64,000 nucleotides of DNA, taken from positions 124,001 to 188,000 of the forward strand of contig NZ_FOVH01000006.1 in NCBI RefSeq assembly GCF_900115095.1, in the 5' to 3' direction. Made by a program: the position numbers and the translations under genes. The DNA comes from Actinomadura madurae (lineage in GTDB: Bacteria > Actinomycetota > Actinomycetes > Streptosporangiales > Streptosporangiaceae). Under the pieces are notes generated by a model that had not been told where the DNA came from, made no database searches, and saw only the letters and a program-made list of their open reading frames with translations. This document shows, piece after piece, positions 26,666 through 35,751 of this stretch (positions are counted from its first letter, which is position 1; every line of letters begins with the position of its first letter).

Positions 26666-27298
26666 TCAGCGGTCCCGCCGGGGCTCCCGCCACATGAGCC
26701 ATACGGGCGGGCAGCCCTTGCCCGGCAGGGTCAGCTCCCGCGTCACCCGGTACCCGAACCGCTCGTAGTACGGGACGTTCTGCTCCTTGGACGACTCCAG
26801 ATAGGACGGGAGGCCTTCCGCGTCGCACCGGTCGAGCCTGGAGCGCAGCAGCGCGGCGCCCAGCCCGTTGCCCTGCGCGGGAGGATCGGTGCCGAGCACC
26901 GCCAGGTACCAGTGCGGCTCCTTCGGGTGGTGCTTCTCGATGGCGCCGAGGGTGCGCAGCATGGCGGACGTCCTCGTGCCCAGAGCGCGCAGGAGGGGCA
27001 CCCCCTGCGCCGCCTGGCGGTGGAGGGGGATGCGCCAGCGGCCGGGCGGGGCCCACAGCGCCGCCGCCTGCGTCCCGTCGCGTCCGGTGGCCTCCGTGGC
27101 GCCGTGCGGCAGGTGCACCTGCCGCAGCATGATGCCGAAGAGCGCGGTCATCCGCCGCACCCGGGACGTGTCGTCCGGCAGCAGCCACCGCCACACGGGG
27201 TCGTCGTCGAACGCGCGCCCGAGGACCGCGGCGATCTCCGCGGCGTCGGCGTCCCGCGCGGTGCGGACCGGCGGGGACGGGCGGGACTGGGACGTCAT
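26666..27298 (-). CDS. GNAT-family N-acetyltransferase
   Basis: 210 aa. Acetyl-CoA motif A is visible as LGTDPPAQGNGLGAALLRSRLDR, followed by the YLESSKEQNVPYYERFGYRV segment of motif B. It resembles the small actinomycete GNATs of unknown substrate that begin VRTARDADAAEIAAVL. The ATG lies 64 bp upstream of a DoxX gene's stop. No operon partners. Confidence 0.88.
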   Translation of the reverse strand: MTSQSRPSPPVRTARDADAAEIAAVLGRAFDDDPVWRWLLPDDTSRVRRMTALFGIMLRQVHLPHGATEATGRDGTQAAALWAPPGRWRIPLHRQAAQGVPLLRALGTRTSAMLRTLGAIEKHHPKEPHWYLAVLGTDPPAQGNGLGAALLRSRLDRCDAEGLPSYLESSKEQNVPYYERFGYRVTRELTLPGKGCPPVWLMWREPRRDR

Positions 27299-27362
27299 GG
27301 CGCGGCCTCCTGGGGGACGCGCCGATCCTCACCGGGCCGCGGCACCGCGTCAAGCGGCCGCG

Positions 27363-27806
27363 TCACGCGCGGGCGCGCCGGTCCCTGCGCAGACAGCTCA
27401 GCTCGTCCAGGACCAGGGAGGAGCCGATGCCCACCAGCCAGATGTCCTTGGCGAGCGGGACGCCGGCCTGCGTCGGGCGCAGCCCGCCTTCCTGCCGCAT
27501 CCCCGGGACCCGGAGGTACAGGCCCGCCAGGCCGGCGGAGAAGGCGGTGAGCGCCGCCCCCGCGAGCACGGACGGCACCAGCGGGACCAGCAGGGCGGCG
27601 CCCAGCGCCACCTCGGTCCGGCCGAGCAGGCGGGTGAAGTCCCGCGGATCCTGCGATTTCAGGAACGGGTAGGCGGTCGTGGCCAGGCCGTGGGTCTGCT
27701 CGGCCGTCTCCTCCAGGTTCTGGAGCTTCGACAGGCCCGAGTTCAGGACGAAGGAGCCGACGGCCAGCCGTACGGGCAGCTGGTGGGTGCGGGCGATGAG
27801 ACGCAT
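27363..27806 (-). CDS. DoxX-family membrane protein
   Basis: 147 aa with four hydrophobic segments. Start supported by GAGGAACG upstream. Opens RLAVGSFVLNSGLSKLQN, and has LGRTEVALGAALLVPL as second helix and LAKDIWLVGIGSSLV near the end, as in DoxX/SURF4-like proteins. In other actinomycetes some relatives take part in oxidative-stress complexes; a role here is unknown. Confidence 0.8.
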   Translation of the reverse strand: MRLIARTHQLPVRLAVGSFVLNSGLSKLQNLEETAEQTHGLATTAYPFLKSQDPRDFTRLLGRTEVALGAALLVPLVPSVLAGAALTAFSAGLAGLYLRVPGMRQEGGLRPTQAGVPLAKDIWLVGIGSSLVLDELSCLRRDRRARA

Positions 27807-28046
27807 CGTTCCTCACTGGGGTCGGGAGAGACCTGCGCAGGGATCCCTTCCCGGCGTCCGTCCCCCGCACCTGATGGCCGGGTCAAGTCTCGGCCTACCG
27901 CCGCACCGGCTACCACGGGGGGAGCAGGCGCCGTGCCCCCGGCTGCTCCGGCCGGAGCAGCCGGGGAACCTCCGGTCGCCCGACGACGCCGCCCGTGCCC
28001 GGCCTGCATGCTCGGGCTGTCGCCGAGAAGATCCGGGAGTTCCGCC

Positions 28047-28589
28047 ATGTCGGCCATCCAGTCGCGCCCCGCCGCCACCGGACAGTGGTGGCGGCCGGGC
28101 CAGCCCGTCCGCAAGACGATCGTCGTCGTGCACGTGGTCGCGTCCGTCGCGCTGCTCGGGGAGGTGTGGGGCCTGGTGCTGCTCAACCTCACCGCGACGC
28201 TGACCTCGGACGGGACGCTCGCCCACTCCGCCTACCGGCTGATGAGCGTGATGGTGTTCGGGGGCGGGATACCGCTCAGCCTCACCGCGCTCGCCTCCGG
28301 CATCGCGCTCGCCGTCGGCTCGCCGTGGGGCCTGACGCGCCACCTCTGGGTGTTCGCCAAGCTGGTCCTGCTGATCGCGGTGATCCTCGCCGGGATGCTG
28401 CTGTTCACCCCCGAGGCGCTGGCCGACGCCACCGCCGGCGGGGCCGACCCGTCCAGCGGACGCCAGTGGTGGCAGGTGACGGTCCTCTCCGGCCAGCTCG
28501 TCATGCTGCTCACCGCCACGGGCCTGTCGGTGTTCAAGCCGCGCCGCCGCCTCGCGTGGGGGCGTGCCGGGACGGCCGGGTCGCGGTAG
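28047..28589 (+). CDS. Integral membrane protein, four-helix DUF2269-like
   Basis: 180 aa from the ATG at 28047 (GGGAG upstream). Four helices: VVVHVVASVALLGEVWGLVLL, MVFGGGIPLSLTALASGIALAV, the helix in LWVFAKLVLLIAVILAGMLLF and VLSGQLVMLLTATGLSVF. The histidines and the pattern resemble small integral membrane proteins that sense or carry redox groups, but no function is assigned. It is divergent from doxX across 240 bp, which may be its promoter. Confidence 0.78.
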   Translation: MSAIQSRPAATGQWWRPGQPVRKTIVVVHVVASVALLGEVWGLVLLNLTATLTSDGTLAHSAYRLMSVMVFGGGIPLSLTALASGIALAVGSPWGLTRHLWVFAKLVLLIAVILAGMLLFTPEALADATAGGADPSSGRQWWQVTVLSGQLVMLLTATGLSVFKPRRRLAWGRAGTAGSR

Positions 28590-28600
28590 CCTCGGCGGAC

Positions 28601-29545
28601 GTGACGGCTTCCCAGGACGACCCGCCGACGGTCCCGGAGTGGGCGCCCGAGCACGAGGTCACCGCGGAGATCGCGGGCGCGCTGATCGGCCGGCGGTTCC
28701 GGGAGCTGCGCGGAGCCTCGGTGGAGCCGCTCGCGACCGGCTGGGACAACACCGTCTTCCTCGTCGCGGGGGAGTGGGCGTTCCGGTTCCCGCGCCGCCG
28801 GATCGCCGTCGCAAGGGTCGAGCGCGAGCTGGCGGTCCTGCCGGCCCTCGCGCCGCGCCTCCCGCTCGCGGTGCCCGTCCCCCGCTTCGCGGGCGAGCCG
28901 GGGGAGGACTTCCCGTGGCCGTTCTGGGGCGCCCGGCTGATCCCCGGCCGGGAGCTCGCCGACGTCCGCCCGCCGGACGGAGACCGGGTCGCCCTCGCCG
29001 CGGAGGCGGGGGCCTTCCTGCGGGCGCTGCACGATCCGGCGCTCGCCCGGGAGGCCGGCGCGGGGCTGCCGCTCGATCCGATGGAGCGCGCCGACCCCGC
29101 GCTCCGGGCGGCGCGCACCACCGGCCGCCTGGACGCCCTCGTGGCCCTCGGGGTGTGGGAGCGGGACCCGGCGCTGGAGGAGTTCCTGTCCGCGGCCCTC
29201 GGCTGGGAGGCGCCGGGCGGGGACCCGGTGCTCGTCCACGGGGATCTGCACGTCCGGCACCTGCTGCTGGATCCGGGCGGCCGGGCCGCCGGGGTGATCG
29301 ACTGGGGCGATGTGTGCCTGGCCGACCCGGCGGTCGATCTCTCGTTCGCCTACGCCGGGTTCGAGGGCGCCGCGCGGGAGTCCTTCCTGGCGGCGTACGG
29401 GCCGGTGCCGGAGGAGCGGGCGGCGGCGGCGCGCACGCTGGCGCTGAACCTCTGCGCGACGCTCGCCGAGTACGCCGCGTCCACGGGACGGGACGCGCTG
29501 CTGGCCGAGTCGCTCGCCGGGCTCCGCCGGGCCCTCGGGGGCTGA
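28601..29545 (+). CDS. APH-family phosphotransferase (macrolide-kinase-like)
   Basis: 314 aa, GTG start. Small-molecule kinase fold: ATGWDNTVFLVAGEWAFRFPRR in the nucleotide-binding lobe, catalytic VHGDLHVRHLLLD and VIDWGDVCLADPAVDLSF. The usual Asn of the HGD-x4-N motif is replaced by His, a variant seen in the macrolide 2'-phosphotransferase-like branch. It could be a self-resistance or metabolite kinase. There is no biosynthetic cluster beside it. The stop of the membrane protein is 11 nt upstream, so they may be cotranscribed. Confidence 0.85.
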   Translation: MTASQDDPPTVPEWAPEHEVTAEIAGALIGRRFRELRGASVEPLATGWDNTVFLVAGEWAFRFPRRRIAVARVERELAVLPALAPRLPLAVPVPRFAGEPGEDFPWPFWGARLIPGRELADVRPPDGDRVALAAEAGAFLRALHDPALAREAGAGLPLDPMERADPALRAARTTGRLDALVALGVWERDPALEEFLSAALGWEAPGGDPVLVHGDLHVRHLLLDPGGRAAGVIDWGDVCLADPAVDLSFAYAGFEGAARESFLAAYGPVPEERAAAARTLALNLCATLAEYAASTGRDALLAESLAGLRRALGG

Positions 29546-29561
29546 CGCGGCGCCCTCTCGT

Positions 29562-30509
29562 TCAGGCGCGCATGTAGACGCGGATCACGGTGCCGGAGGG
29601 GCCGGTGTGGACGCGCACCAGGTCGGCCAGGTGGTTGACCATGAGGATGCCCCGGCCGCCGTACGGGCTCATGTCCACCGGGCGGCGGCCGGCGAGCGGG
29701 TCGGTGATCGTCCCGGCGTCCCGGACCTCGCACACGACCTGGCCGTCCTCGGACCAGAGCCGGACGGTGCCCGCGCCGCCGCCGTGCAGGCACGAGTTGG
29801 CGGCGAGCTCGTTCACGGCGAGCTCCAGGTCGCCCACGGCGGCGGGCCCGAGGCCGAACCGCGCGGCCCAGCGGCACGCGAACTCCCGCACGAGGGGGAG
29901 CGCGTGGAGGTCGAAGCCCATCGTGACCGCGTCGGCGGGCTCCGGCAGCGGCCGGTTGTAGTCCTTGATGACGCGGTGCGGGGCGTAGTCGCCGCTGGCC
30001 CGCTCGCCGTCGCGGTCGATCACGACGGGATGGGTGGCGCGGGCGTCGGCGATGACGCCGGCGTCCAGCCCGGCGAGGTCGTAGGGGCACAGGATCGTCA
30101 CCTCGCGGCCCTCGAACGCCAGGTTGATCAGCGCCTCGTGCTGGGCGCAGGCCGGGTACTCGGTCGCCGAGCGGCCCGGCCAGATCGGCTCGCCGATGAT
30201 CCGCACCCGCCCGCCGGTGTGCCGGTCGGCGAACTCGCGCAGCACGCCGGGGATGATGCGGCCGGGGTTGCGGCCGGCCTCCGACATATCGAGCCAGGTG
30301 ACCCGGCCGGCGGCGTCGCCGAGCGCCGCGCGCAGCAGGGCGAGGCGGGCCGCCGGCACCGCGACGGCGACCGGCTCGCCCGCGTCGAGGCCCGCCCGGA
30401 CGAACGGCACGGTGCCCGCGAGGTACTCCTCGTCGCCGAGGTAGAAGAGGGCGGGGTGGACGAACGGGCCGACCGGCGCCACACCCGGCTCGCCGGGCCT
30501 GAGGCTCAT
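29562..30509 (-). CDS. MEDS-domain + HATPase anti-sigma-type regulatory protein
   Basis: 315 aa. The N-terminal ~190 residues form an MEDS domain (HPALFYLGDEEYLAGTVPFVRAGL at the start; YPACAQHEALINLAF; ILCPYDLAGL). The C-terminal half is an RsbW-like ATPase: LELAVNELAANSCLHGG, CEVRDAGTITDP and GRGILMVNHLADLV. In actinomycetes such proteins act as serine kinases/anti-sigma factors in stress switches. No sigma factor or antagonist gene is adjacent. Confidence 0.9.
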   Translation of the reverse strand: MSLRPGEPGVAPVGPFVHPALFYLGDEEYLAGTVPFVRAGLDAGEPVAVAVPAARLALLRAALGDAAGRVTWLDMSEAGRNPGRIIPGVLREFADRHTGGRVRIIGEPIWPGRSATEYPACAQHEALINLAFEGREVTILCPYDLAGLDAGVIADARATHPVVIDRDGERASGDYAPHRVIKDYNRPLPEPADAVTMGFDLHALPLVREFACRWAARFGLGPAAVGDLELAVNELAANSCLHGGGAGTVRLWSEDGQVVCEVRDAGTITDPLAGRRPVDMSPYGGRGILMVNHLADLVRVHTGPSGTVIRVYMRA

Positions 30510-30725
30510 CGCGCGATTACTCCGTCCGTCCCGCTGCCACGATCACGTGCATCCGACCGAGGATACGCGCAGGCGGGCGGCCGTGCGCCCCGGCCCCCCG
30601 CGGACGTCCCCCGAGGTCAGCTGAACAATCATCCACCCCACGCGGTACCCCCGGACGGCGAAGGGAAAACGGGCGAAAGGCCGATAGGTCGGGTTCTGGG
30701 CGGTCGAACCGCTTCCGCGCGGGGG

Positions 30726-31814
30726 TCAGCGATCGCGCAGCAGGGTGGCGTCGACCACGTCGGTGAGCCGCCCGCGCTCGCGGTAGGCCTCGCGCTGCCG
30801 CTCCGCCCCCGTGCCGCCGGCCAGCAGGTGCCGCAGGCCGCCGGCGACGGCGTCGAGGTCCCCGGCGTCGCGCAGCGCGGGCAGCGCGTACGCCAGCAGG
30901 TCGCCGGCCAGCTCCCGGAATCCGGCGGGACGGCCCGTGCGCACGTCGACCCCCGTCCCGGCGAGGCCGTCCCGCGCGGCCAGCCAGTACGCCGCGCGCA
31001 GCATCTCCGGGGACGGGTCGGGCGCCGGCTCGCCCGCCGCGGCCGCGGCGGCCGCCGTCCCCACCAGCCCCCGGACCAGCGCCGCGAACACCGTGGCCTC
31101 GGCGGCCGTCGGGGCGACGTCCGCGAGCCGGACCTCCACGGTGGGCAGCCGCGCCGACGGCCGGACGTCCCAGAAGACCGTCCCGGTGTCCATGAGCGCG
31201 CCGCAGCCCAGCAGCGTGCCGACGAGATCGTCGTAGTGGGCGGCCGACGCGAAGAACGGCGGTGGCCCGGCGACCGGCCACCGCGCCCATGCCATCGCGC
31301 GCCAGCATGCGTGGCCGGTGTCGCGCCCCGCCCAGTACGGCGAGTTCGCCGTGAGGGCCAGCAGGGTCGGCAGCCAGGGACGCAGATGGTTGCTCACCTG
31401 GACGGCGAGCTCGCGGTCGGGCATCTCGACATGGACGTGGCACGAGCAGATGCTCTGCTCGTCGTCCAGCCCCCGGTACACGGCGAGGCTCTCGGCGTAG
31501 CGGGGACCGGCGCCGATGGGCGCGGGCACCACCGCGCCGAGCACGGGCGTCCCGGTCGCGGCCAGCCGGACGCCCTCGGCCGCCGCCGCGGCGGCCATCG
31601 CCGCCCGCATCGCCCGGATCTGCTCCGCGAGCTTGTCCAGGTCGTCGCACGGCGGCGTCTTGGCCTCGGCGAGGAACGCGACCAGCTCCGTGGACGCGCG
31701 GTCGCCGAGCGCCGCGCGCGCCCGCCGCACCACCGCCGGGGCGCGGGGGACGACCTCCCGGGAGACGGGATCGACGACGAAGTACTCTTCCTCGATTCCG
31801 AATCGCAGGGCCAT
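30726..31814 (-). CDS. Carboxylate-amine ligase, glutamate-cysteine ligase type 2 (YbdK family)
   Basis: 362 aa from the ATG at 31814 (GAGGTGG upstream). Family markers: FGIEEEYFVVD (Glu residues that hold Mg2+), the CSCHVHVEMPDRELAV region, a LPTLLALTANSPYW segment and TVFWDVRPSARLPTVEVRLAD. It could make gamma-glutamylcysteine or another gamma-glutamyl amide; actinomycetes have related enzymes in ergothioneine (EgtA) and unknown routes. There are no egt genes nearby. Confidence 0.88.
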   Translation of the reverse strand: MALRFGIEEEYFVVDPVSREVVPRAPAVVRRARAALGDRASTELVAFLAEAKTPPCDDLDKLAEQIRAMRAAMAAAAAAEGVRLAATGTPVLGAVVPAPIGAGPRYAESLAVYRGLDDEQSICSCHVHVEMPDRELAVQVSNHLRPWLPTLLALTANSPYWAGRDTGHACWRAMAWARWPVAGPPPFFASAAHYDDLVGTLLGCGALMDTGTVFWDVRPSARLPTVEVRLADVAPTAAEATVFAALVRGLVGTAAAAAAAGEPAPDPSPEMLRAAYWLAARDGLAGTGVDVRTGRPAGFRELAGDLLAYALPALRDAGDLDAVAGGLRHLLAGGTGAERQREAYRERGRLTDVVDATLLRDR

Positions 31815-32004
31815 CCACCACCTCGGGCTCAGGGGGCGACGCAGGCGGCCACGTTCCCTTCGACCGTACGTGCCCACCCTTCCTTTTCGTACCTCCTGGA
31901 CGGCCGGGAAACAGTGGCGCAGAACTCTCTTGACTTTCTTTTGGCCCGCTGCCCCCGGGGCAGTGTCAGGAGAGGAACACCCTGAAGAAGGAAGGTGAAC
32001 TCCA

Positions 32005-32133
32005 ATGGCCGGATCGACCGCGATGGGCGTGCTGGCCATCCTGGTCGCCGTCGGCGTCTTCGTCCTGGTCGGCCTGTTCTACCTCGGAGGCAGGCGGGAG
32101 GGCCCGCCCAACGGCTCGGACCGGGGCCGCTGA
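32005..32133 (+). CDS. Small single-pass membrane protein (42 aa)
   Basis: Short ATG frame with GAAGG upstream. After MAGSTAMG it is one helix (VLAILVAVGVFVLVGLFYL), then a basic, Gly/Pro-rich cytoplasmic end. Its TGA lies 2 bp from the stop codon of the opposing small gene. Function unknown. Coding is supported by the clear membrane helix and ribosome site. Confidence 0.6.
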   Translation: MAGSTAMGVLAILVAVGVFVLVGLFYLGGRREGPPNGSDRGR

Positions 32134-32135
32134 TC

Positions 32136-32318
32136 TCAGGGGCCGGGATCGACGAAGTACATAGACAGCGCGATGAGGTGCGTCACCACGACCACGCCGA
32201 TGCCGAAGAAGAACAGCATCTTGGCGGGACCGTGGGGGAAGACGGTGCCCGGCTTGAGCGGACCGCGCTCGCGCTGCCGCGCGGCGATCCGCTCCTCGAT
32301 TGGCGGGCGGCCGAACAT
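32136..32318 (-). CDS. Small membrane protein (60 aa)
   Basis: MFGRPPIEERIAARQRERG followed by GPAKMLFFFGIGVVVVTHLIALSMYFV: a charged N-terminal half and one C-terminal membrane helix. Third of a compact cluster, cotranscribed with the next entry (2 bp gap). No family recognised. Confidence 0.65.
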   Translation of the reverse strand: MFGRPPIEERIAARQRERGPLKPGTVFPHGPAKMLFFFGIGVVVVTHLIALSMYFVDPGP

Positions 32319-32320
32319 CG

Positions 32321-32530
32321 CTACTGGCGGGGGTCGTCGACGACGACGTCGGTCATGATGTCGACGGCCAGCGCGAAGATGCCGCCGATCACAGTGATCG
32401 CCGCGCCCACCCCGAACACCATCCAGTCGGGGCCGAGGGTGATGCCGACGCCGCCGATGGCGAAACCGATGAAGATGATGGCCACGGCGACCCAGGACTT
32501 CGGGCGCCCGGCGTGGCTGCCAGTCGACAT
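32321..32530 (-). CDS. Small two-helix membrane protein (69 aa)
   Basis: Start at ATG 32530 with AGGGAAG upstream; 32551 is an alternative. It reads STGSHAGRPKSWVAVAIIFIGFAIGGV, then a second helix around FGVGAAITVIGGIFAL and an acidic end. It resembles the small actinobacterial membrane proteins with an HGxxPxxW-type opening often found near tryptophan genes, although no trp gene is here. Resemblance is low-confidence. Confidence 0.65.
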   Translation of the reverse strand: MSTGSHAGRPKSWVAVAIIFIGFAIGGVGITLGPDWMVFGVGAAITVIGGIFALAVDIMTDVVVDDPRQ

Positions 32531-32642
32531 GCGTTCGTCTTCCCTCTGCACGGTTCGGGGGTTGGGGATCTACGACCCGAACTCTAGCAACGCCCCTCGC
32601 CACAGGGCGTTCCGGGGTACCCCTCCGGGCCGCGGGGGGCGG

Positions 32643-33821
32643 TCAGACGAACGCGCCGAGGCCGGTCGCGGCGCGCCCGACGATCAGCGTGTTGATCTCC
32701 CGGGTGCCCTCGTAGGAGTAGAGCGCCTCGGCGTCGGCGACGAACCGCCCGATGCCGTAGTCGAGGACGATCCCGTTGCCCGCCATCAGCTCGCGCGCCC
32801 AGCCGACGACCTCCCGCATGCGGGTGGTGCAGTACGCCTTGGCGAGCGCGGAGTGCTCGTCGCGGTAGAGGCCGCCGTCCTGGAGCTGGGCGAGCCGCAC
32901 CACCATGCCGAGCGACGCGGTGGCGTTCCCGAGCATCCGCACCAGCAGGTCCTGGACGAGCTGGAACTTGGCGATCGGCCGCCCGAACTGCTCGCGCTCC
33001 ACCGCGTAGTCGCGGGCGATCTCGTACGCGGCGAGCATCACCCCGACCGCCTGCCACGCCACGCCGCTGCGCGTGCGGCGCAGGATGGCCGCGGTGTCCT
33101 TGAAGGTGTTCGCCCCGGCGAGCCGGTCGGCCTCGGGGACGCGGCAGCCGTCGAGCACGATGTCGGCGTTCTGGACCGTCCGCAGCGCGATCTTGTTCTC
33201 GATGCGGGTGGCGGTGAACCCCGGCGTCCCCCTGGCGACGACGAACCCCTTCACCTGGTCGTCGGCCTCGTCCCGCGCCCACACCACCGTGTGGTCGGCG
33301 AAGGTGGCGTTGCCGATCCAGCGCTTGGCGCCGTTCAGCACCCAGTGGTCGCCGTCGCGGCGCGCGGTGGTGCGCAGGCCGAGCGCGACGTCCGACCCGC
33401 CCTCGGGCTCGGTGAGCGCGAACGCGCCGATCTTCTCCATCCGCCCCATCGCGGGCAGCCACCGCGCCCGCTGCTCGGGGGAGCCGCACCGGCCGATGCT
33501 CCCCATCGCCAGGCCGCTGTGGACGCCGAAGAACGTCGCCATGGACGGGTCCACGCGGGCCATGTCCATCGCCAGGAACCCGGTGAGCAGACTGCTCGGC
33601 TTCTCGCCCGGGCACTCCTCGTGCGCGAGGCCCGCGATGCCGAGCTCGCCGTACTCGGGGATCAGGTCGAACGGGAACTCGGCCCGCGCCCAGCAGTCGT
33701 TCGCGATCGGCGCGACCTTGGCCTCCAGGAAGGCGCGGACCCGCCCGACGACCTCCTTCTCCCGGTCGTCGAGGAGTTCCTGCATGTGGTAGAGGTCGCC
33801 GGGGAGCGGATCGAGACTCAT
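32643..33821 (-). CDS. Acyl-CoA dehydrogenase (glutaryl-CoA dehydrogenase-like)
   Basis: 392 aa from MSLDPLPGD. Motifs: FALTEPEGGSD (FAD/substrate), WVLNGAKRWIGNATFAD, NKIALRTVQNADIVLDGC and the C-terminal YEGTREINTLIVGRAATG, whose Glu is the expected catalytic base. The NKxALR segment is typical of the glutaryl-CoA branch, whose enzyme decarboxylates to crotonyl-CoA. Isovaleryl/short-chain types are alternatives. It diverges from mutA across 106 bp, so shared control is possible. Confidence 0.9.
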   Translation of the reverse strand: MSLDPLPGDLYHMQELLDDREKEVVGRVRAFLEAKVAPIANDCWARAEFPFDLIPEYGELGIAGLAHEECPGEKPSSLLTGFLAMDMARVDPSMATFFGVHSGLAMGSIGRCGSPEQRARWLPAMGRMEKIGAFALTEPEGGSDVALGLRTTARRDGDHWVLNGAKRWIGNATFADHTVVWARDEADDQVKGFVVARGTPGFTATRIENKIALRTVQNADIVLDGCRVPEADRLAGANTFKDTAAILRRTRSGVAWQAVGVMLAAYEIARDYAVEREQFGRPIAKFQLVQDLLVRMLGNATASLGMVVRLAQLQDGGLYRDEHSALAKAYCTTRMREVVGWARELMAGNGIVLDYGIGRFVADAEALYSYEGTREINTLIVGRAATGLGAFV

Positions 33822-33927
33822 GACGGCCTCTTTCCCGGGCGGCGCACCGCTAACCGGTACCGCCCGGGGCCTGGTCACCGGGACCCGGTTTCGAGCGGGA
33901 TTCGGCCGCTCGCCTACGATCCAGGAC

Positions 33928-35751
33928 ATGACGGTGCCGCCTGAGGAACTCGAACTGGCCGCCGCCTTCCCCCGAGCCGAGCGGGACCGGTGGCGGGAGA
34001 TGGTGAAGGGGGTGCTGCGCAGGTCCGGCGCGGCGGACGAGGACACCCCCCTCGACGAGATCGAGGGTCTGCTGACCCGCGAGTCGTACGAGGGCGTGCC
34101 GATCGCCCCGCTCTACACGCGCGACGATTCCCCGCCGGGACGCCCCGGGCTGGCGCCGTACGTCCGCGAGGTGCGTCCCGACGGGGAGGGCATCGCCGGC
34201 TGGGACGTCCGGCAGCGGCACGCCCACCCCGATCCCGCCGTCACCCGGGAGGCGATCCTCGCCGACCTGGAGAACGGCGCGACCTCGGTCTGGCTGCGGC
34301 TCGGCGACGGCGGCCCGCCGGTCGCCGCGCTGCCCGGGATGCTGCGCGGCGTCCTGCTCGACCTCGCGCCCGTCGTCCTGGACGCGGGCGCCTCCGCCGG
34401 CGAGGCGGCGGAGGCCTTCCTCTCCCTGGTCTCCGAGCGGGGGAACGCCGCGGACGCGTCCGGCGTCCTCGGCGCCGACCCGCTCGGGCTCCAGGCCCGC
34501 ACCGGCACCGCCGGATCCCTGGACGAGGCCGCCGCGCTGGCCGTCCGGTGCGCCCGCGAGTTCCCCGGGCTGCGCGCGGTCGTGGCCGACGGCACCCCGT
34601 ACCACGACGCGGGCGGCGGCGACGCCGAGGAGCTGGGCGCCGCCGTCGCCGCCGGTGTCGCCTACCTGCGCGCGCTGACCGGGGCCGGGCTGAGCGTGGA
34701 CGAGGCGTTCGGCCAGATCGAGTTCCGCCTCGCGGTCAACGCCGACCAGTTCTCCTCGATCGCCAAGCTGCGCGCCATGCGCCGCCTCTGGGCGCGGGTC
34801 GCCGAGGTCAGCGGCGCCTTCGAGGGGACGTCGGCGCGCGTCCACGCGGTCACGTCGGCGGCGATGATGACGCGGCGCGACCCGTGGGTGAACATGCTCC
34901 GGACGACCGTCGCGGCCTTCGCCGCCGGGGCCGGCGGCGCCGACGCGGTCACCGTGCGGCCGTTCGACGCCCGCCTCGGCCTGTCGGACGGCTTCGCCCG
35001 CCGCATCGCCCGCAACACCCAGACGCTGCTGCTGGAGGAGTCCAGCCTGGCCCGCGTCGTCGACCCGGCCGGCGGCTCCTGGTACGCCGAGAGCCTCACC
35101 GAGGGCCTCGCCCAGGCCGCGTGGACGTGGTTCACCGAGATCGAGAAGGCCGGGGGTCTGGCCGCCGCCCTGGACTCCGGGCTCGTCGCCGGCCGGCTCG
35201 CCGCGACGTGGGCCCGGCGCCGCGCGGACATCGCGCACCGCAGGGCGCCGCTCACCGGCGTCAGCGAGTTCCCGAACCTCGGCGAGACCGTGCCGGAGCG
35301 CGACCCGGCGCCGCGGGAGCCCGGCGGCGGCCTCCCCGTCGTCACCTACGCGCAGGACTTCGAGGCGCTCCGCGACCGCTCCGACGCCCACGCGGACGCC
35401 ACCGGCGCGCGCCCGAAGGTGTTCCTCGCGACGCTCGGGCCCATCGCCGTCCACACGGCGCGCGCGTCGTTCGCCGCCAACCTGTTCCAGGCGGGCGGGA
35501 TCGAGACGGTCACCGGCGCACCCGAGGAGTTCGGGTCGTCCGGCGCGGCCGTCGCCTGCGTCTGCTCCAGTGACCGGGTGTACGAGGAGGAGGCCGCCGG
35601 AGCGGCGCGGGTTCTGCGCGACGCGGGCGCGGTGAAGGTCTGGCTGGCGGGTAAGGGAAGCTACGAGGGTGTCGACGCCGCCGTGTACGCGGGATGCGAC
35701 GCGATCGAGGTGCTGGAGACCACCCTCCGCGATCTGGGAGTGAGCGAATGA
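33928..35751 (+). CDS. mutA: Methylmalonyl-CoA mutase small (beta) subunit
   Basis: 607 aa from the ATG at 33928; the open frame upstream is shadow. The TIM-barrel half is homologous to the catalytic subunit (ESYEGVPIAPLYTRDD; FRLAVNADQFSSIAKLRAMRRLWARV; NMLRTTVAAFAAG; DPAGGSWYAESLT), but the cobalamin-binding C-terminus lacks the DxHxxG motif (FLATLGPIAVHTARASFAAN). So it is the non-catalytic partner of MutB. The stop overlaps the mutB start as ATGA. Confidence 0.94.
   Translation: MTVPPEELELAAAFPRAERDRWREMVKGVLRRSGAADEDTPLDEIEGLLTRESYEGVPIAPLYTRDDSPPGRPGLAPYVREVRPDGEGIAGWDVRQRHAHPDPAVTREAILADLENGATSVWLRLGDGGPPVAALPGMLRGVLLDLAPVVLDAGASAGEAAEAFLSLVSERGNAADASGVLGADPLGLQARTGTAGSLDEAAALAVRCAREFPGLRAVVADGTPYHDAGGGDAEELGAAVAAGVAYLRALTGAGLSVDEAFGQIEFRLAVNADQFSSIAKLRAMRRLWARVAEVSGAFEGTSARVHAVTSAAMMTRRDPWVNMLRTTVAAFAAGAGGADAVTVRPFDARLGLSDGFARRIARNTQTLLLEESSLARVVDPAGGSWYAESLTEGLAQAAWTWFTEIEKAGGLAAALDSGLVAGRLAATWARRRADIAHRRAPLTGVSEFPNLGETVPERDPAPREPGGGLPVVTYAQDFEALRDRSDAHADATGARPKVFLATLGPIAVHTARASFAANLFQAGGIETVTGAPEEFGSSGAAVACVCSSDRVYEEEAAGAARVLRDAGAVKVWLAGKGSYEGVDAAVYAGCDAIEVLETTLRDLGVSE

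Noticed and set aside
31930..31965. TTGACT promoter before the 42-aa protein
   Set aside because: TTGACT is clear, but no -10 element follows at 16-19 bp, so no promoter was called.
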